A stretch of DNA of 64,000 bases from Pseudomonadota bacterium (GTDB lineage Bacteria > Pseudomonadota > Alphaproteobacteria > Rhizobiales > Xanthobacteraceae), in NCBI GenBank assembly GCA_018242205.1, contig JAFECJ010000010.1, forward strand, positions 1-64,000. The letters are read 5' to 3'. Shown piece after piece: positions 1 through 7,375 of this stretch. The position numbers and the translations under genes were made by a program. A model generated the notes under the pieces. It had not been told where the DNA came from and made no database searches. It was given only the letters and a program-made list of their open reading frames with translations. Numbering within the stretch: position 1 is the stretch's first letter; each line of letters starts with the position of its first letter.

Positions 1-1300
1 GCGCCTGCACGGTCTTGGCGACCTTGCCGTTCTTGCGGAACGTCAGGTCCCATTTGCCGTCGGCTTCGACCGCTTTGAGGAACTGGTCGTCGACGCGCAC
101 CGAGTTGTTCGAGTTCTGGCCGGAGACGGTGAGATAGGCATCGCTATCCCAGTCGGTGTCGTAGGTCGGGAAGTCGATGTCGGTGTAGCCCTGCTTGGCG
201 AACTGGATGACGCGCTTGATGAAGTTGTCCGGCACAAAGGCCTTGCGGGCGAGCTTGATCTCGCGCTTGAGCGCCGGGTTCTTCTCCGGGTTGAAGCAGG
301 AATCGTCCGGGCCTTCGCAATTGACGCAGGCCTTCATCACCGCCTTGAGGTGCTTCTGGTTGATCTTGGAGCCGGTGACCAGCGCCGCGACCTTCTGCTC
401 TTCCTGCACCTTCCAGTCGATGTACTTCTCGATATCCGGATGATCGGCATCGACGATCACCATCTTCGCGGCTCTCCGCGTCGTGCCGCCCGACTTGATG
501 GCGCCGGCGGCTCTGTCGCCGATCTTGAGGAACGACATCAGGCCCGACGACTTGCCGCCGCCCGACAGGCGCTCGCCTTCTCCGCGCAGGTTGGAGAAGT
601 TGGTGCCGGTGCCGGAGCCGTATTTGAACAGGCGCGCCTCGCGCACCCACAGGTCCATGATGCCGCCTTCGTTCACCAGGTCATCGGAGATCGACTGGAT
701 GAAGCAGGCGTGCGGCTGCGGATGCTCGTAGGACGACTTCGACTTGGTCAGCTTGCCGGTCTGGAAGTCGACGTAATAGTGGCCCTGGCCGGGGCCGTCG
801 ATGCCGTAAGCCCAGTGCAGGCCGGTGTTGAACCACTGTGGCGAGTTTGGCGCGCACATCTGGTTGGCCAGCATGTAGCGCAGCTCGTCATAGAAAGCCT
901 GGGCGTCGTCTTCATTGTCGAAGTAGCCGCCTTTCCAGCCCCAATAGGTCCAGGTCCCGGCCAGGCGATCGAACACCTGCTTCGACGAGGTCTCGCCGAT
1001 ATAGCGTTCCTTCTCCGGCAGCGTCGCGAGCGCCTCGGTGTCGGCGACCGAGCGCCACAGGAAGGAGGGGACCGAGTTCTCTTCGACCTTCTTCAGGCGC
1101 GCCGGTACGCCGGCCTTGCGGAAATACTTCTGCGCCAAAACATCGGACGCGACCTGCGACCAGAATTCGGGCACCTCGACATTGTCCAGCTTGAAGACAA
1201 TGGAGCCATCCGGATTCTTGATCTCGGACGTGGTCAGGCGAAAGTCGATCCCCGCGTAAGCCTGACCCGCTTCCTTCGTGTAGCGCCGTTCGATCCGCAT
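1..1300 (-). CDS. nrdJ: Vitamin B12-dependent (class II) ribonucleotide reductase, N-terminal part
   Basis: Reads leftward off the window edge; 433 residues from an ATG at 1300 are visible, roughly a third of the usual length. NrdJ makes deoxynucleotides from ribonucleotides with adenosylcobalamin as radical source, so it works with or without oxygen. Family-typical stretches seen are NSVPSFLWR (about residues 75-83), MCAPNSPQWFNTG (148-160), PQPHACFIQS (194-203; C199 is the probable N-terminal redox cysteine) and KYGSGTGTNFSNLRGEGE. The finger-loop cysteine and C-terminal cysteine pair lie outside the window. It has no close upstream neighbour in the same direction: about 750 bases of apparently non-coding sequence precede it, with strong hairpins that may form a long leader. 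Many long open frames on both strands here are GC-driven shadows. Confidence 0.95.
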   Translation of the reverse strand, partial: MRIERRYTKEAGQAYAGIDFRLTTSEIKNPDGSIVFKLDNVEVPEFWSQVASDVLAQKYFRKAGVPARLKKVEENSVPSFLWRSVADTEALATLPEKERYIGETSSKQVFDRLAGTWTYWGWKGGYFDNEDDAQAFYDELRYMLANQMCAPNSPQWFNTGLHWAYGIDGPGQGHYYVDFQTGKLTKSKSSYEHPQPHACFIQSISDDLVNEGGIMDLWVREARLFKYGSGTGTNFSNLRGEGERLSGGGKSSGLMSFLKIGDRAAGAIKSGGTTRRAAKMVIVDADHPDIEKYIDWKVQEEQKVAALVTGSKINQKHLKAVMKACVNCEGPDDSCFNPEKNPALKREIKLARKAFVPDNFIKRVIQFAKQGYTDIDFPTYDTDWDSDAYLTVSGQNSNNSVRVDDQFLKAVEADGKWDLTFRKNGKVAKTVQA

Positions 1301-2058
1301 TGTCTTCACGTCCCCAAATTCCGGGCGACCAGCGGCCGCCGACGATTATTCCAGACGGACCTGTCCTTGTCCGCCTTCCGTTCACTCAAAACCCTGTTTG
1401 ACACCCACCTGATGTAGGTCCGGGGCTCGTGCTGCGGCACCCGGTGAACTCCCGGGTTCCCATTGGAACCCGTTACGCAACAGTCTCCCGTCCCCTGAGA
1501 ACGCCTGAGGCGGCATCAGGGCTCAAAACGCGACTTCACGTCGGTTTGGAGGTTCCGGCGGGAACTCTTCATACGCATCACCCACACCGTACTGTCACAA
1601 AGCTATATGGGACTCGCCGTCGTCGTCAACAACAGTTAGTGGGTAGGTGTAACCAAATCCCTAAATCTTGTGTCAGTCCGGTGAAAAGTGAGGATAACGC
1701 CCGCGAGAACCGGGGGCAGTATGACCCTCCAGCCCCGACCGTGAAGCCCGTTTTTTTGCGGCCTGGACCTGGGTTTTGATGCCTAGGGCGGTGAAGAAAA
1801 AATGACGAAAAATGGGGGCTTGCCGACAACCCACAGCTTCTTTTCCGCTTCGGCCGGGCCGGGGATAAGCGCGGGATAAACACCGGTATCGTGGCCGACG
1901 AGTCCCTGATTCTCGATTTGAGGTCAGCCGCTTAGCCTGTGGGTGATCCGGACTGATGAGCGGGATGAAGTGTCCCACCCCTGTTGATGGCCCTACCGCT
2001 TGTGTTCTTGAGGCTTTGCAAAGGAATCGCGCCGGCAAAATTCGTCGGGGCCCAAGCG
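1301..2058. other. Gene-poor region upstream of nrdJ with structured segments
   Basis: No convincing protein gene in about 750 bases. A perfect 8-bp stem with a 4-base loop lies at 1453-1472 (CGGGTTCC/GGAACCCG). On the minus strand a nested structure can form from 1494-1523 (CCCTGA with TCAGGG, GCC-GGC inside), and GTTCC/GGAAC arms around 1552-1566. A run of seven T at 1751-1757 on the plus strand has no clean hairpin directly before it. Read leftward the region could be a long nrdJ leader or host a small RNA. Open frames here show no recognisable protein features. Confidence 0.5.
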
Positions 2059-2088
2059 AAAAGGCGGGCCCCTCGGAGGGAGCCCGCC
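2059..2088 (-). terminator. Intrinsic terminator of the candidate sRNA
   Basis: Stem GGCGGGC (2063-2069) with GCCCGCC (2082-2088) and a further short stem inside; on the minus strand it is followed by TTTT (2062-2059). On the plus strand only TT follows, so leftward termination is the better reading. Confidence 0.7.
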
Positions 2089-2158
2089 TTCGCATTTCCC
2101 GGCACTGTCATCTCGTTTTCAGCGGAAATGCCCAAACAACAGCGGCATTGCTGAATTC
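2059..2158 (-). ncRNA. Candidate ~100-nt small RNA (two stem-loops)
   Basis: Inferred unit between the promoter candidate at 2165-2194 and the terminator at 2059-2088. The RNA would contain a perfect 8-bp stem, GCATTTCC (2131-2124) with GGAAATGC (2099-2092) closing a 24-nt loop, followed by a GC-rich terminator hairpin whose upper part carries CUCCCUCC, complementary to Shine-Dalgarno sequences. A 9-codon frame (MPLLFGHFR) begins near the 5' end without a clear ribosome site. Not assigned to any known family; alphaproteobacterial sRNAs with unpaired CCUCC loops are known as trans-acting regulators. Start and end are predicted from sequence only. Confidence 0.4.
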
Positions 2159-2164
2159 GCGGGC

Positions 2165-2194
2165 ACCATAGCCCTAGATTCTGGGCAAAGGCAA
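2165..2194 (-). promoter_or_regulatory. Candidate sigma-70-type promoter of a small RNA
   Basis: On the minus strand TTGCCT (2194-2189) is followed after 18 bases by TATGGT (2170-2165), a pattern like housekeeping promoters of Rhizobiales. Transcription would start near 2158 and meets an intrinsic terminator only about 100 bases later, with no good protein start in between. Confidence 0.45.
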
Positions 2195-2324
2195 TGGCGG
2201 GCGTGGTCGTAACGCAGGTTGAAGAATGGCGACTAGCCTCAACTGATTGGCCAGAGAGTTCGCGGGAAAGGCGTCGAAGATGCGCAGTGTCTACACCCGC
2301 TACACACATAACAGACACGCAAAC

Positions 2325-2353
2325 TTGACGACATAATGAACGCGTCGTAACCT
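2325..2353 (+). promoter_or_regulatory. Candidate promoter of a small ORF
   Basis: TTGACG (2325-2330), 17-base spacer, TAACCT (2348-2353), about 65 bases ahead of the small ORF at 2419. Good -35 and spacing, weaker -10. Confidence 0.35.
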
Positions 2354-2418
2354 CTATGCGGGTAAGTGGGGGACTTAGCCCCATCGATCCCAGACGTAAC
2401 CCGGCAATGGAGGATGCA

Positions 2419-2595
2419 ATGCTGCATCTTGTTCCGAAGTCGGAGGATGAAGAGCCAAGTAAACTTAATCCATACAATGGGATATCTGAAATCCCGAAAT
2501 GGAGAAGACACTTGGAGGTGGCAAGTCAGATCGTCGGCTTTTTGGCCACTTTGGTTGCTTTAGTGCACGGTCTTTGGGGCTTTTGGCCCCTTTGA
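2419..2595 (+). CDS. Small hypothetical protein with one C-terminal membrane segment
   Basis: 58 residues. Start chosen at the ATG 5 bases after a GGAGG (2409-2413); an in-frame ATG lies at 2407 and another at 2356. A charged, proline-containing N-terminal half is followed by a hydrophobic stretch (about residues 34-54, IVGFLATLVALVHGLWGF) ending at the C-terminus, so a tail-anchored membrane protein is plausible. No family recognised. Base composition is more AT-rich than the flanking housekeeping genes and it has its own promoter candidate and terminator, which favours a real gene, possibly acquired. The stop codon lies in a small GGGGC/GCCCC hairpin (2576-2590). Confidence 0.4.
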   Translation: MLHLVPKSEDEEPSKLNPYNGISEIPKWRRHLEVASQIVGFLATLVALVHGLWGFWPL

Positions 2596-2626
2596 CATCT
2601 TCATTTTCGACCTCCCAAAACAACTT

Positions 2627-2653
2627 AATGCCCTCGAAAGGGGGCATTTTTTT
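2627..2653 (+). terminator. Intrinsic terminator after the small ORF
   Basis: AATGCCCTC (2627-2635), tetraloop GAAA, GGGGGCATT (2640-2648; one G-T pair), followed by T residues to 2653. Confidence 0.85.
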
Positions 2654-2666
2654 GTTAGAAAATATG

Positions 2667-2694
2667 TTTACAATGCACGTATCGTGTATTACAT
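2667..2694 (+). promoter_or_regulatory. Promoter with overlapping imperfect palindrome, likely operator of the RHH gene
   Basis: TTTACA (2667-2672), 16 bases, TTACAT (2689-2694). The same bases form an imperfect inverted repeat, TACAATGCACG (2669-2679), centre TAT, CGTGTATTACA (2683-2693), 8 of 11 positions matching. It lies 31 bases before a ribbon-helix-helix protein gene, a family that often represses its own promoter. Confidence 0.45.
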
Positions 2695-2724
2695 TTTGGG
2701 ATGTCAAGCCTAGGAGGGCAGATT

Positions 2725-2985
2725 ATGGGTCTCAGTAAGCGCCGTCTAAATCTCGTCATTCCCGAAAGGGCGATGGAGAGGTTGGATTGGCTTCGTGACC
2801 GCACCGATGCCGCATCCCATACTGAGGTAATTCGTCAGGCTTTGTTCGCGTACGAGCAGATAGTTGCCAAGATATCGGAAGGTTCGGTGCTGATGGAGAA
2901 AACCCCGGGAGGTCAGCTACATCCGCTGCCTCTCTCCGTCGATGTCCGGCCAATCGGTAAAGCCAACCTCAAAGTTGCCAGTTAA
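2725..2985 (+). CDS. Ribbon-helix-helix (Arc/MetJ-type) DNA-binding protein
   Basis: 86 residues from the ATG at 2725, placed 7 bases after AGGAGG (2712-2717); an earlier in-frame ATG at 2701 lacks this support. Residues 4-50 fit the RHH fold: a short basic beta strand (KRRLNLVIP) then two amphipathic helices with the typical turn DAASHTEVIRQALFAYE. Such proteins bind DNA as dimers of dimers. No toxin gene follows; the next gene is on the opposite strand beyond a strong terminator, so it is an orphan rather than an obvious antitoxin. The C-terminal 35 residues have no recognised fold. Likely autoregulated through the palindrome at 2669-2693. Confidence 0.75.
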   Translation: MGLSKRRLNLVIPERAMERLDWLRDRTDAASHTEVIRQALFAYEQIVAKISEGSVLMEKTPGGQLHPLPLSVDVRPIGKANLKVAS

Positions 2986-3023
2986 GCCGCTGTATCACCG
3001 CCACTCATCCAAATCGTCTGCTT

Positions 3024-3052
3024 GGGCCCGGTTTCTACCGGGCCCTTTTTTT
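3024..3052 (+). terminator. Intrinsic terminator after the RHH gene
   Basis: Perfect 8-bp stem GGGCCCGG (3024-3031) / CCGGGCCC (3038-3045), 6-base loop, then seven T (3046-3052). Confidence 0.9.
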
Positions 3053-3109
3053 GGATGGTACGTCTGCGGTCTGATTTCGCTAGCTGATTAGCGCCATTGG
3101 CGCTTCAGG

Positions 3110-3304
3110 CTACTTCGACGCCTTTTTGAGCCTGTAAACAGGGAACGTGGTCGAGTTCCAGCTATCCATTTCCTTTCCACAAACTTCGCAAGTGGCACTG
3201 TCTCGGTCAGTAGACGGCAAGCGATGAAGTTCGGTCTTGTAGACCGATCCGCAATGCGGGCACGTAAAGTCGTCCCCTTTGGCTGTTCCCCACGTCTTCA
3301 CCAT
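3110..3304 (-). CDS. Small zinc-ribbon-like protein of unknown function
   Basis: 64 residues from ATG 3304; an upstream in-frame ATG at 3367 would add 21 residues and neither start has a strong ribosome site. Two CxxC pairs, CPHC (C15, C18) and CEVC (C39, C42), are spaced as in a zinc ribbon; the rest is polar and the C-terminus is lysine-rich. No named family recognised. It lies just upstream of the MscS gene on the same strand but is separated from it by about 80 bases and transcribed toward the RHH terminator. Confidence 0.6.
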   Translation of the reverse strand: MVKTWGTAKGDDFTCPHCGSVYKTELHRLPSTDRDSATCEVCGKEMDSWNSTTFPVYRLKKASK

Positions 3305-3385
3305 CACAACAATATGACTTGGAATTCGGCTTCTAGCTAGTGGCGCCAAGTGCAAGTTTGCTCGCAATTCGGAGCGCTGTGCCAG

Positions 3386-4543
3386 TCAGAGCGGGCCTGA
3401 TGCCTCGTCGCCATCCCCCCAGTCGGTCGGACGATCGCTCCCGGCAGCGAGATGACCGCCATCGCCCGCGAGCACCACATCCGCCCTTCGCCGCGGCAGC
3501 GCCTCGGGATGCTCCCGCTGCAGGAAGTCGACGAGCTTCTCGCGCACCTCGCAACGCAGGTCGAAGGCCTTGCCGGCCGAGGCGGCGCTGACGAGGCAGC
3601 GCAGCTCGATGGTGTCGTCCTTGCAGTCGGTGACCTGGAGATTGACCACCCGGCCGTCCCAGTTCGGCGACGCCTTGGCAATCTCTGAAAGCTTGTCGCG
3701 GATGGCGCCGACCGGCGCGCGGTAATCGACATAGAGCATCGCCGTGCCGATCAGCGCCGAACTCTCGCGCGTCCAGTTCTGGAACGGCTTCTCGATGAAA
3801 TAGGTCAGCGGCACGATCAGCCGCCGCCAGTCCCAGATCTTGACCACCACGTAGGTCGAGGTGATCTCCTCGACGGTGCCCCATTCGTTTTCGACGATGA
3901 CGGCGTCGTCGATCCGGATCGGCTGTGTCATGGCGAGTTGCACGCCGGCAAACAAATTCGACAGCACCGGCCGCGCGGCGAGGCCCGCAACGAGGCCGGC
4001 GACGCCGGCGGAAGCGAACAGGCTGACGCCATATTGGCGCACCGGCTCGAAGGTCATCAGCGCCGCGCTGACCGTGATGACGACGATAACGACATCGATC
4101 GTGCGCAACAGGACGCGCACCTGGGTGTAATGCTTGCGCGCCAGCAAATTGTCGTCGGTGTCGATGCGGAATTGCAGCAGGTAGATGTCGGCGGCGATCT
4201 TCAGCGCGGTCATCGCCGCCCAGCCGATCATGGCGATGACGGCGATCACCAGGAACTTGGCGATCCAGGCCGCGGTGTCCGGATCGAATGGCGCCACCGG
4301 CACGGCGATGATCAGCGCCAGGATGATGAGGCCGAGCCGCGTTACGCCGCGCATCTGCTGCACCACCGTCAGCACGCGCGGATAGCGGGTCGCCAGCGTC
4401 ATGCGCAGCACCCGGCGCACCGTCTTGTGCAGCGAATAGGCAATGATGACGGCGAGGGTGACGATGACGAGGGCCACGACCTGATCGGGCAGCCAGGCGA
4501 GCCAGCGGGCGAGGGTGGACAAGACCGATCTAACCGAATCCAT
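3386..4543 (-). CDS. MscS-family mechanosensitive ion channel
   Basis: 385 residues. Forms a membrane channel that opens under tension to release solutes in hypo-osmotic shock. Hydrophobic segments are visible at about 20-38, 68-85, 95-117 and 146-166, followed by the pore helix and beta domain signature: FASAGVAGLVAGLAARP (176-192) with the Gly/Ala packing pattern, then SNLFAGVQLAMTQPIRIDD and the G-x-V-E-E-I strand (222-228). The family's C-terminal alpha/beta region continues to about 345; the last 40 residues are low-complexity. Longer than the minimal E. coli MscS (286 residues) because of an extra N-terminal membrane helix pair. Divergent from the NDUFA12-like gene. Confidence 0.92.
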   Translation of the reverse strand: MDSVRSVLSTLARWLAWLPDQVVALVIVTLAVIIAYSLHKTVRRVLRMTLATRYPRVLTVVQQMRGVTRLGLIILALIIAVPVAPFDPDTAAWIAKFLVIAVIAMIGWAAMTALKIAADIYLLQFRIDTDDNLLARKHYTQVRVLLRTIDVVIVVITVSAALMTFEPVRQYGVSLFASAGVAGLVAGLAARPVLSNLFAGVQLAMTQPIRIDDAVIVENEWGTVEEITSTYVVVKIWDWRRLIVPLTYFIEKPFQNWTRESSALIGTAMLYVDYRAPVGAIRDKLSEIAKASPNWDGRVVNLQVTDCKDDTIELRCLVSAASAGKAFDLRCEVREKLVDFLQREHPEALPRRRADVVLAGDGGHLAAGSDRPTDWGDGDEASGPL

Positions 4544-4661
4544 CAGCGATTTCAGCTCTCAATAAGGTGGGAAAACGGGTGTTCGGGCGCGCCGCGCGCG
4601 CTGGACATGGGCCCGGTGAGGTGGCACAACGCGCCCATCGCAACGGAAATGCGCATCGGCG

Positions 4662-5072
4662 ATGAAAAGTTTCCTGCTGAAATGCTTCACTTGGTGGAAT
4701 TCCTCCACTTTCGGGACCGATTTCTGGACCTGGCTCTACGGCGAGAAGGTCGGGACCGACGAGTTCGGCAATACCTATTACCGTACCAAGGGTGGCAAGA
4801 TCGACAAGCGCCTGCTCTTCGAGCGCCGCTGGGTGATCTATAACGGCTACGCCGAGGCGAGCACGATCCCGCCGGCGTGGCACGGCTGGATGCATCACAC
4901 CGTCGACGTGCCGCCGACCGACGAGAAATACACGCCGCGCGAATGGCAGAAGCCGCACCGGCCGAATCTGACCGGCACCGCCGGCGCCTATCGCCCGCAA
5001 GGCTCGACTCTGTCCTCGGGCCGCCGTCCCAAGGCGACCGGCGACTATAAGGCCTGGTCGCCGGAAGGTTGA
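4662..5072 (+). CDS. NDUFA12-like NADH:ubiquinone oxidoreductase accessory subunit
   Basis: 136 residues. Homologue of the mitochondrial complex I accessory subunit NDUFA12/B17.2, found in alphaproteobacteria, where it sits on the peripheral arm of complex I. Seen: the N-terminal WLYGEKVGTDEFGNTYY (24-40), RRWVIYNGYAEAS (56-68), and the PPAWHGWMHHTVDVPPT (70-86) blocks, which are the family core. The tail from about 100 is polar. In relatives this gene directly precedes the DUF2155 gene; here an MFS gene lies between them. The stop overlaps the MFS start by one base (TGATG), suggesting translational coupling. Confidence 0.93.
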   Translation: MKSFLLKCFTWWNSSTFGTDFWTWLYGEKVGTDEFGNTYYRTKGGKIDKRLLFERRWVIYNGYAEASTIPPAWHGWMHHTVDVPPTDEKYTPREWQKPHRPNLTGTAGAYRPQGSTLSSGRRPKATGDYKAWSPEG

Positions 5073-6283
5073 TGCCGCCGGGCGCGCCGTCGCGGTCGTC
5101 CTTGCGGCAACTGCCGCGCAGCATCTGGGCCCTCGGCTTTGTCAGCCTGTTCATGGATCTGTCGTCCGAGACGATCCATGCGCTTTTGCCCGTTTATCTG
5201 GTCACCGCGCTCGGCGCCTCGATGCTCGAAGTCGGGCTGATCGAAGGCATTGCCGAAGCCACCGCGATGATCGTGAAGGTCTTCTCGGGCGCGCTCAGCG
5301 ATTGGCTTGGCAAGCGCAAGCTGCTCGCCGTTATCGGCTACGGGCTGGCCGCGATCACCAAACCGGCATTTCCGCTCGCTTCCAGCCTGTCGTGGATCGT
5401 GGCGGCGCGCTTCGTCGATCGTATCGGCAAGGGCATTCGCGGTGCGCCGCGCGATGCGCTGGTCGCCGATCTCGCACCGCCGAATTTGCGCGGCGCGGCG
5501 TTCGGCTTACGCCAGACACTCGACACGATCGGCGCCTTTCTCGGCCCGCTCACGGCGATGGCGCTGATGTGGCTGAGCCACGATGCCTTCCGGCTGGTGT
5601 TCTGGATCGCGATCATTCCCGCTTTCGTGTCGTTCGCGCTTATCGTTTTCGTCGTCAAGGAGCCGGCATCGCCGGTCGCGGCGCAGCCTTCGGCTAAGAA
5701 GCTGCGATGGTCGGATGGACGGCGTCTGCCGGCGACGTATTGGTTGGTCGTCGCCATTGCCAGCGTGCTGATGGTGGCGCGGTTCAGCGAAGCGTTTCTG
5801 GTGCTCAAGGCGCAGAGCGTCGGCATCGCCGTCGCCTTCGTGCCCATCGTCATGGTGGTGATGAGCGCGGTCTATGCCCTGACGGCCTATCCGGCGGGCG
5901 TGATCTCCGACCGGTTCGGCCGCCACGGGGTGCTCGTTGCCGGCACGGCGGTACTGATCGTCGCCGATCTTGTCCTGGCCTTTGCCGCCGGTGTTATCGG
6001 TGCGCTGATCGGGGTTGCGCTCTGGGGCCTGCATATGGGCCTCAGCCAGGGCCTGTTGTCGGCGATGGTGGCCGATACCGCGCCGCCCGATCTGCGCGGC
6101 ACGGCCTTCGGCCTGTTCAACGTCGCCGGCGGCATCGCGGCGCTGCTGGCGAGCCTGGGGGCGGGGGGGCTGTGGGATCTCTATGGCCCGGCGGCGACCT
6201 TTACCGCGGGCGCGGCGGTGTCGCTCGCCGGACTTGCCGGCCTGATGTTGCTGCCGCGGCGTAGCGGAACAAAGCCGTCCTGA
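5072..6283 (+). CDS. Major facilitator superfamily transporter
   Basis: 403 residues from the ATG at 5072 (a TTG three bases earlier is less likely because ATG overlaps the upstream stop as TGATG). About twelve hydrophobic segments. The loop between helices 2 and 3 reads GALSDWLGKRKLL, a version of the MFS G-x-L-[ST]-D-[KRH] motif A, and a second copy SDRFGRHG occurs in the C-terminal half. RIGKGIRGAPRDALVAD (about 110-126) is a marked feature of a drug/metabolite MFS subgroup annotated as hypothetical MFS transporters. Substrate unknown. Apparently inserted between the usually adjacent NDUFA12-like and DUF2155 genes. Confidence 0.88.
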   Translation: MPPGAPSRSSLRQLPRSIWALGFVSLFMDLSSETIHALLPVYLVTALGASMLEVGLIEGIAEATAMIVKVFSGALSDWLGKRKLLAVIGYGLAAITKPAFPLASSLSWIVAARFVDRIGKGIRGAPRDALVADLAPPNLRGAAFGLRQTLDTIGAFLGPLTAMALMWLSHDAFRLVFWIAIIPAFVSFALIVFVVKEPASPVAAQPSAKKLRWSDGRRLPATYWLVVAIASVLMVARFSEAFLVLKAQSVGIAVAFVPIVMVVMSAVYALTAYPAGVISDRFGRHGVLVAGTAVLIVADLVLAFAAGVIGALIGVALWGLHMGLSQGLLSAMVADTAPPDLRGTAFGLFNVAGGIAALLASLGAGGLWDLYGPAATFTAGAAVSLAGLAGLMLLPRRSGTKPS

Positions 6284-6381
6284 CGCCCTTCCGCCGCCGC
6301 ATTCACCGTGTTAACCGGACCGCTGAAAACGCGTGCGAATCCGCGCGCGGGGCGCCCGAAACTCCCGAACAAGCGACCTCC

Positions 6382-7374
6382 ATGGCCCGGCTTCGGCTTT
6401 CAGCGATTGCGATGATGGTGCTGCTCGGGGCCGCTCCGGCTGCCGCGCAGTTCAGCACCATCTTCAGCGATCCGCCGCCGCCACGCCCGCCGGGCAGCGT
6501 GCCGACGGGCCGCCAGCCGCAGTCTTTACCGCCGGCCGATCTCGGCCGCGGTGGCGACGTGCAGAGCGGCGCCACCGCCACGCAATCGGGCAACTGGGTC
6601 AATCCCGATTTGCCGCCGGCGCAGCCGCTGCCGGCACCGATGAACCTGCCGCCCTCGAGCCGGCCCGGCCGCGGCACCATCCAGTCGAACGAGCTGGCGC
6701 CGCCGCCCGGCACGACCGCCGCGCCGTCGCAGAGCCTGACGCCGGTGACTCCGGTGGCGCCCAACGCGCCGGCCGGTCAGCCGCCGCAGAACGCGACGAC
6801 CAATCCGGTGCAGACCTTGCCGGGCTTGCCGCCGGGCGTTCGCCAGCCGCCGGGCACGCCGCAACAGCAGAACGCCAACACCGCGCCGCAGCCGAGCGAC
6901 GAAGTGGTGGTCGAGCCGCCGCCGCAGCGCATCGCCAACCCGACCGCGATCTTCGCCGGGCTCGACAAGATCACCGGTCGCATCACCAAGTTCGACGTCG
7001 CCATCAACGAGACGGTGCAGTTCGGCGCGCTCCGCGTGACGCCGCGCGTCTGCTATTCGCGGCCGCCGACCGAAACGCCGAACACCGACGCCTTCGTCCA
7101 GGTCGACGAGGTCACGCTCAACGGTGACATCAAGCGCATCTTCTCCGGCTGGATGTTCGCGGCGAGCCCGGGCCTGCACGCGGTCGAACACCCGATCTAC
7201 GACGTGTGGCTGACCGAGTGTAAGGGCGGCACCAATCCCAACGTCGCCGACGCCGGCGACGCGCCCAGCGAAACGAAGAAGCCGCAGCAGCCGGTGCGCA
7301 CGCCGCCGGCGCGGCCGCCGCGGCCGGCGCAGGCGCGGCCTTTGCCGTCCGGTACGTTCCAGCCGATCCGCTAA
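6382..7374 (+). CDS. DUF2155 domain exported protein
   Basis: 330 residues. A signal peptide with AAPAAAQ cleavage region occupies about residues 1-23. Residues 24-180 are rich in proline, glutamine and asparagine and look disordered. The DUF2155 domain spans about 190-280 (LDKITGRITKFDVAINETVQ, CYSRPP, VDEV, IFSGWMFAASPGLHAVEHP, YDVWLTEC); two conserved cysteines lie in it. Function not established; DUF2155 proteins are common in alphaproteobacteria beside aat/accBC and complex I accessory genes, as here. The tail is basic and proline-rich. Convergent with aat, ending one base from it. Confidence 0.9.
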   Translation: MARLRLSAIAMMVLLGAAPAAAQFSTIFSDPPPPRPPGSVPTGRQPQSLPPADLGRGGDVQSGATATQSGNWVNPDLPPAQPLPAPMNLPPSSRPGRGTIQSNELAPPPGTTAAPSQSLTPVTPVAPNAPAGQPPQNATTNPVQTLPGLPPGVRQPPGTPQQQNANTAPQPSDEVVVEPPPQRIANPTAIFAGLDKITGRITKFDVAINETVQFGALRVTPRVCYSRPPTETPNTDAFVQVDEVTLNGDIKRIFSGWMFAASPGLHAVEHPIYDVWLTECKGGTNPNVADAGDAPSETKKPQQPVRTPPARPPRPAQARPLPSGTFQPIR

Positions 7375-7375
7375 C

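Noticed and set aside
350-1417. Long plus-strand open frame antisense to nrdJ
   Set aside because: GC-driven shadow; the minus frame encodes recognisable NrdJ motifs.
1420-1580. Cobalamin-riboswitch-like bits on the plus strand (CCGGTGAACTCCCGGG; CGCAACAGT; GGAGGTTCCGGC)
   Set aside because: Core elements are mismatched, orientation is opposite to nrdJ and no B12 gene follows on the plus strand.
1597-1673. Possible NrdR boxes (acaaagctatatggga and tccctaaatcttgtgt)
   Set aside because: Poor match to the NrdR consensus and centre-to-centre distance is about 61 bases, not the usual ~31.
1862-1881. GGGATAAG-type sequences resembling DnaA boxes upstream of nrdJ
   Set aside because: Only 7 of 9 bases match at best; no cluster, so no support for DnaA control or an origin.
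3938-4843. 301-codon plus-strand open frame over the MscS gene
   Set aside because: Low-complexity Arg/Ala/Asp composition without a recognisable domain; antisense to MscS.
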